From NCBI GenBank assembly GCA_963708205.1, contig OY970196.1:3162001-3226000 (forward strand): a stretch of 64,000 nt of DNA. The letters are read 5' to 3'. The DNA comes from CAVYTF01 sp963708205 (GTDB lineage: Bacteria > Bacteroidota > Bacteroidia > Chitinophagales > Chitinophagaceae). Below the pieces are notes generated by a model. The model searched no databases. It had not been told where the DNA came from and saw only the letters and a list, made by a program, of their open reading frames with translations. Shown here one piece after another: positions 43,644 through 51,051 of the stretch (positions are counted from its first letter, which is position 1; every line of letters starts with the position of its first letter). Made by a program: the position numbers and the translations under genes.

Positions 43644-45596
43644 TTATACTTTCGCTTCAGCTTCCATTATTTTCTCAAACAGCATTTCATATTCTTTTTC
43701 AACAGCAGTTATTTTTTGCTGAACAGTAGTATAATCTGTTTCTAATTTCACAAAATTATTTTTATCTGAATAGTTTTCATGATTTCCCAGATCAGCTTCC
43801 AGCTTGGTTTTCAGTTTATTTAATTCTGCAAGTGTTTCTTCTGCTTTAGCAAATTGCTTTTGCAATTTTTGTAATTCAGATTTATTGATTTGTGCTTTAT
43901 TATTTTGCGTTTTGTTATTTTGTTGCTGTTTGATCTCTGCTTCTTTATTTATGATTGTTTGCTTCTTTTCATTCTGCAATGCATCTTTTTTATTTAGTTC
44001 CATTCTCTTTTTCCACTCAACATATTCATCATAGCCGCCTTTAAATTCTTTTATCTCATGATCAATAATTTCCCAAATTTTATTAGCCGCTTTTGAAATA
44101 AAATACCTGTCATGACTTACCAAGATCAAACTGCCTTCATACTTATTCAATGCTTCTACAAGCAACTCAACACTGTGCATGTCGAGGTGGTTTGTTGGCT
44201 CATCCAGCATTAAAAAATTTGCTTTGCTGACTATTACTTTCGCAAGCGCAACGCGTGCTTTTTCTCCACCGCTTAATACTTTTATTTTTTTATCGCTATC
44301 ATCACCGCTGAATAAAAAACAACCAAGCAGCGAACGTAACTCCAATTCATTTTTTCCGCTGCCACAACCTTTCAATTCATCCAAAACAGTGTTGTTGAGA
44401 TCAAGCGCTTCCAATTGATGTTGCGCATAAAAACTTTCATCAACATTATGTCCCCAAATTCTTTCTCCTTCAAAGTTTTCAACGCCCGCAATCATTCTTA
44501 ATAAAGTTGATTTGCCTTTTCCATTTGCACCAATTAATGCGATCTTATCACCACGCTCAATCTCTGCTTCTGAATTTTCAACGATAGTTAAATCACCAAA
44601 CTTTTTTGTTGCATGTTTTAAAGTTGCCAACACTTTTCCTGGTTGTTTATCAATCGCAAAATTTATCCGCAGGTTTGGTCTTTCTATTTCCACATTTTCA
44701 ACTCTGTCTAATTTATCCAATCTTTTTATAAGACTTTGCGCCATTGCGGCTTTACTTGCTTTTGCACGGAACCTTTCGATCAATCTTTCATTTTGACGGA
44801 TATAATCCTGCTGGTTTTCATAAGCCTTTTGCTGCATATCAATCCTTATCGCTTTTTCTCTTTCATAAAAATCATAATCACCCGAATAAATATGCAGTTC
44901 CTGCTGGTACACTTCTACGATTTTATTTACCATCCTGTTTAAAAAATATTTATCATGGCTTACAATAACCACACTGCCTTTGTAATGCAATAAATATTTT
45001 TCAAGCCACTCGATTGATGGCAGATCCAAATGGTTTGTTGGCTCATCCAGCAACAAAACATCCGGTTGCTGCAAGATCATTTTTGCAAGCAGCACACGCA
45101 TGCGCCATCCGCCGCTGAATTCTTTGTAAGGTCTTGTCAGGCTTGCATTTTCAAAGCCTAAGCCCTGCAACACTTCTTCTGTTTTATGATGAATATTATA
45201 ACCGCCGAGCACTTCAAGCTCATGCAGTTTATCAGAATAAATGTGCAATAATTTTTCATCAGATGTTGCCTCCAGTTCCTTACCTATTTCCTCAATTTCT
45301 TTTTCTAATTGCTTCACTTTTTCAAATGCACCTAGTGCAACTTCCAAAATAGAATCATTGGTATCGAAGCTTAACAGATCCTGGTGCAGGTAACCAATTG
45401 TGGTGTCGCGGCTTTTTTCCACCGTGCCGGAAGAAGGCGAATATTCGCCAACAATTAATTTTAATAAAGTAGATTTTCCTGTGCCATTATAGCCAATCAA
45501 ACCAATGCGTTCTCCGGGTTGTATGTGCCATGTAGCATGTTCAATTAAAACGCGCGCACCAAACTCAAACGTTACATCATTTAAACCAACTAACAT
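43644..45596 (-). CDS. ABC-F family ATPase (ribosome-associated type)
   Basis: A 650-residue protein with two ABC domains and no membrane segments. Walker A motifs are GYNGTGKST (35-43) and GANGKGKST; signatures are FSGGWRMRV and LSGGEKARVALAK; Walker B motifs are VLLLDEPTNHLD and FLMLDEPTNHLD. The inter-domain arm (RENERLIERFRAKASK-type, here RQNERLIERFRAKASKAAMA) is present. The C-terminal 110 residues are a Lys/Gln/Asn-rich coiled coil (QQQNNKTQNNKAQINKSELQ). This is the Uup/YdiF type of ABC-F, acting on ribosomes rather than as a transporter. A TAGTTTTG promoter precedes it. Confidence 0.94.
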   Translation of the reverse strand: MLVGLNDVTFEFGARVLIEHATWHIQPGERIGLIGYNGTGKSTLLKLIVGEYSPSSGTVEKSRDTTIGYLHQDLLSFDTNDSILEVALGAFEKVKQLEKEIEEIGKELEATSDEKLLHIYSDKLHELEVLGGYNIHHKTEEVLQGLGFENASLTRPYKEFSGGWRMRVLLAKMILQQPDVLLLDEPTNHLDLPSIEWLEKYLLHYKGSVVIVSHDKYFLNRMVNKIVEVYQQELHIYSGDYDFYEREKAIRIDMQQKAYENQQDYIRQNERLIERFRAKASKAAMAQSLIKRLDKLDRVENVEIERPNLRINFAIDKQPGKVLATLKHATKKFGDLTIVENSEAEIERGDKIALIGANGKGKSTLLRMIAGVENFEGERIWGHNVDESFYAQHQLEALDLNNTVLDELKGCGSGKNELELRSLLGCFLFSGDDSDKKIKVLSGGEKARVALAKVIVSKANFLMLDEPTNHLDMHSVELLVEALNKYEGSLILVSHDRYFISKAANKIWEIIDHEIKEFKGGYDEYVEWKKRMELNKKDALQNEKKQTIINKEAEIKQQQNNKTQNNKAQINKSELQKLQKQFAKAEETLAELNKLKTKLEADLGNHENYSDKNNFVKLETDYTTVQQKITAVEKEYEMLFEKIMEAEAKV

Positions 45597-45616
45597 ATTT
45601 TTTTAAAATTGCTGCG

Positions 45617-45624
45617 CAAAACTA
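45617..45624 (-). promoter_or_regulatory. -7 promoter element for the ABC-F gene
   Basis: On the minus strand TAGTTTTG, 20 bp before the start codon at 45596. Confidence 0.45.
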
Positions 45625-45695
45625 CTTGAAGAAAAATCAATTTGGAAATCTTCGTCATTGGCAACGTGAGGTTGTTAGGTTAATTGCAGCAAGGA

Positions 45696-45721
45696 CGTCA
45701 CTGCGAGGCACGAAGCAGTCT
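45696..45721 (+). repeat. CGTCACTGCGAGG repeat, copy 1
   Basis: CGTCACTGCGAGG-CACGAAGCAGTCT. Short elements of this kind (GTCATTGCGAGG...GAAGCAATC) are scattered in many bacterial genomes. An inverted copy lies at 49600-49625 with one difference. Confidence 0.8.
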
Positions 45722-45760
45722 GGAAACTGCAACATCAACATCTAACTTTTTTTACATTTA

Positions 45761-45789
45761 TTTGTGGCAGATAAAATAATATACTTTTG
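45761..45789 (+). promoter_or_regulatory. Promoter of the 45798 gene
   Basis: TTTG (45761-45764) and TACTTTTG (45782-45789) are 17 bp apart, with the start codon 8 bp after the -7 element. Confidence 0.5.
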
Positions 45790-45797
45790 TTAGCTAC

Positions 45798-46526
45798 ATG
45801 GCAGAAGATGAAATAATAAAGCATACAAAAGCTGCATACAATACCTTATTGAACAAAGAAAAAAACTGGAAGCAAAAACTAAAAGACATAACAGTAGAAA
45901 TATTGATTATTGTATTTGCAGTAACTCTATCAATCTGGCTACACAACTGGAGCGATGAACGGCAGCAACACAAAGAAGAAAAGATTTTTCTTACTGAATT
46001 AAAAAAAGACCTGCAGCAGGATACTGCTAATATAAAAAACAGTTTACAGTTCTACGAATTCAGTTTGGCAGGAATGAAATATTTTCAAAAAGTAGGTGCC
46101 GGCGATACACTAAGCAAAGACAGCCTGCATAAATATGGTGATTTGTTTTTCAGCAGCACTGAACTGCAGCCGCACATAAGCCGGTACGAAGCCTTAAAAG
46201 GCAGCGGCAAATTTAATATAATTGAAAATATGGAGCTTCTGGACAATATTATTGACCTGCATGAAAGTGTCCTCAATCGCATTGAAACCCTTAATAATTA
46301 TTATGTACAATTTATTCAAAAAACATCTTCTTTTATTGAAGAGCATGCAAAGCTTAACAAACAAGGCGATATTACAAATGGAAACGAGTTATTAAACTCA
46401 TCACAAATGCGTTTTCTCTTAGCTTATGGCATAGGCACAATTTCGGGCAATCTTATACCGGCTCATGAAGAAGGTATAAAAAAATGTATGGAGCTTTCGC
46501 ACCAGATTGATGAAACTGTTCAGTAA
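45798..46526 (+). CDS. DUF6090-like single-pass membrane protein
   Basis: A 242-residue protein with one membrane helix (about 32-52, TVEILIIVFAVTLSIWLHNW) after a basic cytosolic N-terminus, followed by a long helical, charged extracytoplasmic part (DERQQHKEEKIFLTELKKDL, LQFYEFSLAGMKYFQKV, ISRYEALKGSGKFNIIENME). The order matches a Bacteroidota family of unknown function (DUF6090-like). No catalytic residues can be named. It is transcribed alone from a good promoter and ends at a shared terminator. Confidence 0.7.
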   Translation: MAEDEIIKHTKAAYNTLLNKEKNWKQKLKDITVEILIIVFAVTLSIWLHNWSDERQQHKEEKIFLTELKKDLQQDTANIKNSLQFYEFSLAGMKYFQKVGAGDTLSKDSLHKYGDLFFSSTELQPHISRYEALKGSGKFNIIENMELLDNIIDLHESVLNRIETLNNYYVQFIQKTSSFIEEHAKLNKQGDITNGNELLNSSQMRFLLAYGIGTISGNLIPAHEEGIKKCMELSHQIDETVQ

Positions 46527-46557
46527 AAGGAGCAACGGAAAGTACTCCCACAAAAAA

Positions 46558-46585
46558 AAGCCAGTCCTTAAAAAAGAACCGGCTA
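46558..46585. terminator. Bidirectional terminator between the 45798 and 46614 genes
   Basis: AGCCAGT and its partner ACCGGCT form a stem with one mismatch, flanked by an A run on the left that reads as T run for the minus-strand gene. Confidence 0.6.
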
Positions 46586-46613
46586 AAATCTCAATATTTA
46601 AGGTTACAAAAAA

Positions 46614-47288
46614 CTATTGCGGTATCACCTTTGTACCAAAGGTTGTTGCAGGTCCGCTGCCTGCTGCGTTTACGCCAAAGCCAAGCAGTGTATAAGGCAC
46701 ACCTGTTGGCAGCTCATAAAACTCAGCTTCTTTGCGTGTACCCACATTTACAAAAATCGTGGTTCCGTTTACCGTCAGGCTCATTACGTTGTCTTTAAAC
46801 GCTACTTCCACGCCGTCCGGCATCGCAACGTTCACCATTACTGCAGCATTAGGCAATCTCTTTTTTGTACCCGCTATTACAGCCCCTTTTTTACCATTGA
46901 TGGTGGCAAAATAGTCCGCCGGAGCCGAAGGCAGAGGCACTGGGGTTGTTTCCGTTTTTGTGCAGGGAAACCTGGACATGTTAATAAGGTTTTTATTACC
47001 CTCTGCTATCACTATGCTTATGTAGTTGGCAGTGTTGGTAAAGTCCTCATCCCACTGCGCCACAGCGTTTTCAAGAGCGCTGACGGAAGTGTGGCTTCCG
47101 TCTTTAGCCGTTTGCACTGCTGAGGACAGGGTGTTATTGTCTGCCAGCAGATCGTCCGGAGAAACGGGAAGGTTTACAAAAATTTTTGGATTGTTACTGA
47201 GCGCTGCTGCTACTGCACCGCCAAGAGTAACTTTTTCTGAAGGTGTGCTCTTTTTAAATGCCAGGGAGCACATGGCTTTTCGTTGCAT
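46614..47288 (-). CDS. Hypothetical protein, related in build to 2081-2671
   Basis: A 224-residue protein without signal peptide. The N-terminal 120 residues are helical with polar stretches (NNTLSSAVQTAKDGSHTSVS, ALENAVAQWDEDFTNTANY). The C-terminal 100 residues are beta-rich (KRLPNAAVMVNVAMPDGVEV, PTGVPYTLLGFGVNAAGSGP) and resemble a fibronectin III module ending KVIPQ. Its GC-rich codon choice stands out from the neighbours, as in the 2081 gene. A 21-bp array lies 140 bp upstream of its start. Function unknown; no phage or secretion gene is nearby to guide a guess. Confidence 0.7.
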   Translation of the reverse strand: MQRKAMCSLAFKKSTPSEKVTLGGAVAAALSNNPKIFVNLPVSPDDLLADNNTLSSAVQTAKDGSHTSVSALENAVAQWDEDFTNTANYISIVIAEGNKNLINMSRFPCTKTETTPVPLPSAPADYFATINGKKGAVIAGTKKRLPNAAVMVNVAMPDGVEVAFKDNVMSLTVNGTTIFVNVGTRKEAEFYELPTGVPYTLLGFGVNAAGSGPATTFGTKVIPQ

Positions 47289-47428
47289 AAAAGTTTTTTT
47301 TAGATATTGAATAAATTATTTACGGCATTAAAAACGGCGGAATGAACACCTTATTTTGCGGTAAACCTTAAAAATAACTTTAATTTCCCTTTAAAAAACA
47401 TTAAAGGAGGATGCTTTCTTGTAAAAAC

Positions 47429-47638
47429 CATATAGAACTTTTGAAATTCTATATAGAATTTGAAAAATACTGGTAAAAGTGGGCAAGTTTCTTCCAGGAA
47501 TTGATGAATTCCTGGTATAAGTCGATGAGTTCTTGGTAGAAATCGATAAGGTTCTGGTAAGATTTTGAAAATCTAAGGTAAGGTTTGAGTTTTTAAAGGT
47601 AAGGTTCGAGAATTTAAAGGTAAGGTTGAGGCAAAATG
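47429..47638 (+). repeat. 21-bp-periodic repeat array, ten units
   Basis: Ten consecutive units of exactly 21 bp start at 47429, 47450, 47471, 47492, 47513, 47534, 47555, 47576, 47597 and 47618. Middle units begin TGGTANAA with TCGAT in the centre and TTC near the end; the last three begin AGGTAAGGTT; the first two begin ATATAGAA. Adjacent units resemble each other most, as expected for stepwise duplication and drift. No reading frame stays open through the array on either strand. It fills the 595-bp gap 47289-47883 together with the cassette edge. Confidence 0.9.
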
Positions 47639-47732
47639 GATTAGCGAAACCCGCAAGTCTTAATAATATTAAAAACGAAAGGGAATAGTAGTGAAAATGA
47701 TGGAGTTATATTTTTGGGGAAATGAGGAGAGT

Positions 47733-47760
47733 TGCGCATATATTTGTGTTGGTGGCAAGT
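47733..47760 (+). other. 5' edge of gene cassette 1 (attC-like half site)
   Basis: GTTGGTGGCA (47748-47757) is the perfect reverse complement of TGCCACCAAC (48475-48484) found just after the next gene. The preceding GCGCATATATTTG also parallels the complement of the inner arm there. No matching left arm is seen upstream. Confidence 0.6.
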
Positions 47761-47883
47761 TTTTGTGAGCAGCGTTTAGTGCAACAGACACAAAGCTAAA
47801 ACATAAATAATTTTCGAACTTGTACAACGATTATTTAAAAATATTTGTCAGTCTGAAAATTTAAACGACACTAAATCAAGATT

Positions 47884-48471
47884 ATGAATAAATTATTTTA
47901 TTTACTTTTTCTTTTTATACTTATATCGAGTTTTTTATACGGACAGAATAATTTAGGAGTGAAATTAGGACTTAACATTTCTAATGTTAACAATTCTAAC
48001 AAAAACGACTTCAGCACTTTGTTAGATTTTAATACGGGTATAGTTTTCAGACACAAAATAAGTAATGACTTATTATTAAATACAGAAGCATTAGTTTCAG
48101 GCAAAGGTTTCAATAGTGTATTAATTCCAAGCGGCACAACGGCAACCCATTTAAGATATTTATCTTTTCCAGTACTACTTCACTATTTACCTACAGATAA
48201 AATTTATTTTCAAGTTGGACCTGAATTCAACTTCTTAATAAATGCAAAAATGAAAAATAGCACCTTGAATAAAAGCGTTGCTGACGATTATAATAAGTTT
48301 GACTTTTCACTTGCAGGAGGACTTGGATTTAAAATTTTTAGAAAGCTTAATTTAGAAACAAGGTATTCGTTTGGACTATCTCAAATAAGACAAGACGAAA
48401 ACATTTTTGGTTCGTATAAGAATCGTACATTTCAAATAAACCTTATTTATTTATTAAAAAGCAAACAATAA
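47884..48471 (+). CDS. PorT/outer-membrane beta-barrel family protein (cassette gene 1)
   Basis: A 195-residue protein with signal peptide (MNKLFYLLFLFILISSFLYG, cut before QNN). The body is a small outer-membrane barrel: LGVKLGLNISNVNNS at the start of the barrel, FNTGIVFRHKISNDLLLNTE, YLSFPVLLHYLPTDKIYFQV, FSLAGGLGFKIFRKLNLETR and a final RTFQINLIYLLK strand. This is the porin-family/PorT-like (OMP_b-brl_2) pattern. Its stop is followed immediately by an attC-like palindrome, and complementary ends bracket it, so it appears to be a mobile single-gene unit. Function unknown. Confidence 0.8.
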   Translation: MNKLFYLLFLFILISSFLYGQNNLGVKLGLNISNVNNSNKNDFSTLLDFNTGIVFRHKISNDLLLNTEALVSGKGFNSVLIPSGTTATHLRYLSFPVLLHYLPTDKIYFQVGPEFNFLINAKMKNSTLNKSVADDYNKFDFSLAGGLGFKIFRKLNLETRYSFGLSQIRQDENIFGSYKNRTFQINLIYLLKSKQ

Positions 48472-48683
48472 AACTGCCACCAACAAATGCGTTTGCAATA
48501 GGCTGGCTCGATACTAAGTTCTCAGCAATTTTGCAAGCATCCGCAATTGTTCCAGCTTGACCTTTGCTATTTAGCTTATGTTTCATATTTTCAACTTCAG
48601 TTTTTCAATTAAGCATTTGTAACAGGCTTGCCAATCGCTATTACCAGCCCAGCGCAAACGCTTCCACGTTAGCAGCAATTTTT
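48472..48683 (+). other. attC-like imperfect palindrome between two gene cassettes
   Basis: The 212-bp gap folds end to end. Outer arms TGCCACCAAC (48475-48484) and GTTAGCAGCA (48668-48677) pair at 7 of 10 positions; inner arms GCGTTTGC (48489-48496) with GCAAACGC (48654-48661) and GGCTGG (48501-48506) with CCAGCC (48644-48649) pair perfectly, with 4-bp spacers on both sides. The core is RYCAAC/GTTRGY rather than the integron consensus RYYYAAC/GTTRRRY. The gap contains no gene. Confidence 0.65.
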
Positions 48684-48698
48684 AAACTCTACAATTAA

Positions 48699-49469
48699 AT
48701 GAGTGTACTTGAAAAATTAATAGAAGCCGTAAATCTACCCAAAAGAGTTGTGGACGGTGCTGAACTATTTTTAAAAAAGCTTTTGGGACCAGCAATAACA
48801 GAAACTGGACAATTAATTGGAGATGAAATTAAATTTCGACGATTCAAAAATCAAGTAACCATATTCACTAAAGCAAAAGAATTTTTAGAAGCAAAAGGTA
48901 TCGAGCCGAAAAAAATTGATTTAAAGTTGTTAGTCCCGTTAATCGAATATTCTTCTCTGGAAGAAGATGAAAAGATTCAAACAACATGGGCTAATGTAAT
49001 TGCTAATATTGCAAGTTATGAGACTGAGCAATTGTTTAATCTAAAGTGTATCGAGATTTTAAAGGAAATAACACCCAATGAAATACTATTTCTTGACAAA
49101 TTGTATCTTTTTTTTATCGATAAACAAACCGAGACTCTTGCCAAATGGCAAACTAACGACAGACTAAAAGATAGAACTTCAGTGTCACCCGACTATGCAA
49201 TTATTTATCCTTCAAAAATTGGTCGAGACTTAAATTTTAAAGATGAGTTAGTGGACTTATATGTTGACAGACTAATTTCATTTGGAGTCATTAAATATGA
49301 ACAACCTGAATTAAGCGAATCAACTAATGAAGTAAATGTGTCAGACACATTTGTTGGACGAAGTCACTACATTGAAGTTAAGTCATACGAACTGGAGACA
49401 TCAGAAAGAATTCACTTCACAAACTTCGGACTGTATTTTGTAAAATTATGCAAGTTTACAACTGAATAA
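48699..49469 (+). CDS. DUF4393 (Abi-alpha-like) protein (cassette gene 2)
   Basis: A 256-residue cytosolic protein. The N-terminal half (VDGAELFLKKLLGPAITETG, QLIGDEIKFRRFKNQV, AKEFLEAKGIEPKKIDLKLL, LVPLIEYSSLEEDEKIQTTW, ANVIANIAS) matches the DUF4393/Abi-alpha family. Members are found in accessory and defence-associated regions; an abortive-infection role has been suggested but is not proven. The C-terminal part is a less conserved alpha+beta region ending FGLYFVKLCKFTTE. The ATG comes 15 bp after the palindrome, and the stop is followed directly by TGCTGCCAAC, the cassette edge. Phage defence is inference. Confidence 0.75.
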   Translation: MSVLEKLIEAVNLPKRVVDGAELFLKKLLGPAITETGQLIGDEIKFRRFKNQVTIFTKAKEFLEAKGIEPKKIDLKLLVPLIEYSSLEEDEKIQTTWANVIANIASYETEQLFNLKCIEILKEITPNEILFLDKLYLFFIDKQTETLAKWQTNDRLKDRTSVSPDYAIIYPSKIGRDLNFKDELVDLYVDRLISFGVIKYEQPELSESTNEVNVSDTFVGRSHYIEVKSYELETSERIHFTNFGLYFVKLCKFTTE

Positions 49470-49505
49470 ACTGCTGCCAACAAAAGTATTTGCAAAAGCA
49501 GGGTT
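49470..49505 (+). other. 3' edge of gene cassette 2 (left arm of an attC-like site, truncated)
   Basis: TGCTGCCAAC (49472-49481) is complementary at 9 of 10 positions to GTTAGCAGCA (48668-48677) at the start of the same cassette. Then comes GTATTTGC (49486-49493) at the same 4-bp spacing as GCGTTTGC in the other site. The expected right arm is not found before 49757; a GTTATTATTACAGCA stretch near 49584 might be a ruined copy. Confidence 0.55.
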
Positions 49506-49599
49506 AGACAATTTAACATCAACCATGTGCATATATCAGCATTGGTTCGGCTTGACGTTCAATTCTCAGCTTTAGAAGTGAATGTTATTATTACAGCAC

Positions 49600-49625
49600 A
49601 GACTGCTTCGTTCCTCGCAGTGACG
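49600..49625 (-). repeat. CGTCACTGCGAGG repeat, copy 2 (inverted)
   Basis: Minus-strand CGTCACTGCGAGG-AACGAAGCAGTCT, differing from 45696-45721 at one base. The two inverted copies bracket about 3.9 kb. Confidence 0.8.
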
Positions 49626-49756
49626 AAATAATACCTACTTTAAAGTTTCCACCTTCACCGCATCTATTTTATTAAGGCAAAAGAAATGAACAGTATATTT
49701 GAAAATACATAGCAGCAGACATATTGCTGCCATTAAACACAAAAATTTTAACCAAA

Positions 49757-50215
49757 ATGCGTAAAATAATCATTGCCATTATTGCTCTTTGCTTTGCCTC
49801 TTTACTCCGGGCACAAGACAGTACTTCGTTCAATTTTACTTTTAATCATTTGGCTTTATCCGTAAAAAATGTAGATCGTTCCGCAGCATTTTATAAAACT
49901 GTGATGCACCTTAATGAAATTACAAATCGCACAAAAGCGCAGGGCATCAGGTGGTTCTCACTTGGAGAAGGTAAAGAGCTGCATTTGATATCTGGTATAA
50001 AAGATACTGTTATCGTTAACAAAGCAGATCATCTGGCTTTGACAACAGCAAACTTTGACGATTTTGTAAAGACGCTTGACAGAACCAACATTGCTTATTC
50101 CGACTGGACAGGCACACCGCATAAAATAAATATCCGTGCAGACGGCATTAAACAAATTTACTTTCAAGACCCTGATGGATACTGGATAGAAATAAACAGT
50201 GTTGCGCAGAAATAA
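49757..50215 (+). CDS. Exported VOC (glyoxalase-fold) protein
   Basis: A 152-residue protein starting at ATG 49757 with a signal peptide (MRKIIIAIIALCFASLLRAQ). The mature part is one vicinal-oxygen-chelate unit: FNHLALSVKNVDRSAAFYKT, with the first metal His; HLISGIKDTVIVNKADHLAL; and IKQIYFQDPDGYWIEINSVA with the final Glu. Metal-binding positions therefore look intact. Most VOC proteins of this size are cytosolic, so export to the periplasm is the odd feature. Substrate unknown. The frame opens 11 codons earlier at a TTG that I do not use. Confidence 0.83.
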   Translation: MRKIIIAIIALCFASLLRAQDSTSFNFTFNHLALSVKNVDRSAAFYKTVMHLNEITNRTKAQGIRWFSLGEGKELHLISGIKDTVIVNKADHLALTTANFDDFVKTLDRTNIAYSDWTGTPHKINIRADGIKQIYFQDPDGYWIEINSVAQK

Positions 50216-50270
50216 GAATAGCAATAATTATTTTGCCTGGCTATAATATTAATAAATTCCTAAAGAGAAA

Positions 50271-50278
50271 TACCTTTG
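50271..50278 (+). promoter_or_regulatory. -7 promoter element for mntA-hepT
   Basis: TACCTTTG fits TAnnTTTG and lies 13 bp before the ATG at 50292. Confidence 0.45.
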
Positions 50279-50291
50279 ACCAAACTTTATA

Positions 50292-50588
50292 ATGACAACC
50301 AAAGAGAATATACTTGACATTTTAAAATCTTCTAAGGCTGAGTTATCAAAATTGGGAATTGCAAATGTTGGACTTTTTGGTTCTTATTTAAGAAATGAAC
50401 AATCTGATAAAAGCGATATTGATTTACTGATAGACTTTGAACCAGGCAAAGAAAATTTTGATAACTACATGGCTGTATATGACCTGTTTGAAAACATTTT
50501 TAAAAATCAAAAAGTTGAAGTTCTTACAAAAAATGGTTTAAGTAAATACATTGGTCCTAAAATTTTAAAAGAGGTGATGTATGTCTAA
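50292..50588 (+). CDS. mntA: MntA-type minimal nucleotidyltransferase antitoxin
   Basis: A 98-residue nucleotidyltransferase of the minimal (MNT) type. The catalytic signature is GLFGSYLRNEQSDKSDIDLL with Gly30, Ser31 and the paired Asp42/Asp44. Characterised MntA antitoxins add AMP groups to a tyrosine of the HEPN toxin HepT and so silence it. The stop overlaps the hepT start by 8 bp, the usual pairing. The gene has its own promoter element. Confidence 0.9.
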   Translation: MTTKENILDILKSSKAELSKLGIANVGLFGSYLRNEQSDKSDIDLLIDFEPGKENFDNYMAVYDLFENIFKNQKVEVLTKNGLSKYIGPKILKEVMYV

Positions 50589-51051
50589 AGAACCAATTGA
50601 TTATTTAAAACATATTGCTGATGAATGCGCATATCTAATTTCTGTAAGCACCAACTTAACTAAGGATGAGCTTTTGGATGACGAAACATTAAAACGTGCA
50701 ATTGTAAGAAGCATAGAAATAATTGGCGAAGCAACAAAGAAAATTCCCGCTGACTTTAAAGTAAAATGGAATTCAATTCAATGGAAGAATATGTCCGGAA
50801 TGCGTGATCGCCTGATACACGATTATATGGGAATAAACTATTCAATTGTATGGGATGTTGTTAAAAACAAAATACCCGAATTAATGCAAAAATTCAGGAG
50901 ATACTTTCAAAGCATTAACAAAGCACAAAAATTTCATTTGCCATCCGAAGACTATTTTTGCATGCTAATAAATAAATATCTACATGAAAAAAGGCTGGAT
51001 AGCACTTCTGATTATTGCAATAATTATTGCAGGCTATTTTATTTTTTTTAA
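50581..51051 (+). CDS. hepT: HepT-type HEPN (DUF86) toxin with unusual C-terminal extension
   Basis: A 156-residue HEPN ribonuclease. The active motif RxxxxHxY is intact: Arg75, His80 and Tyr82 in GMRDRLIHDYMG; Tyr82 is the expected target of adenylylation by MntA. The conserved part ends near residue 118 (IPELMQKFRRYFQ), the usual family length. The remaining 38 residues read through into the start of the next gene, which overlaps by 68 bp in another frame. A lost stop codon is the likely reason. The tail has no recognisable features. Confidence 0.88.
   Translation: MSKEPIDYLKHIADECAYLISVSTNLTKDELLDDETLKRAIVRSIEIIGEATKKIPADFKVKWNSIQWKNMSGMRDRLIHDYMGINYSIVWDVVKNKIPELMQKFRRYFQSINKAQKFHLPSEDYFCMLINKYLHEKRLDSTSDYCNNYCRLFYFF

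Noticed and set aside
48472..48683. Canonical integron attC site
   Set aside because: The arms do not fit RYYYAAC/GTTRRRY and no integron integrase is present, so I describe it only as attC-like.
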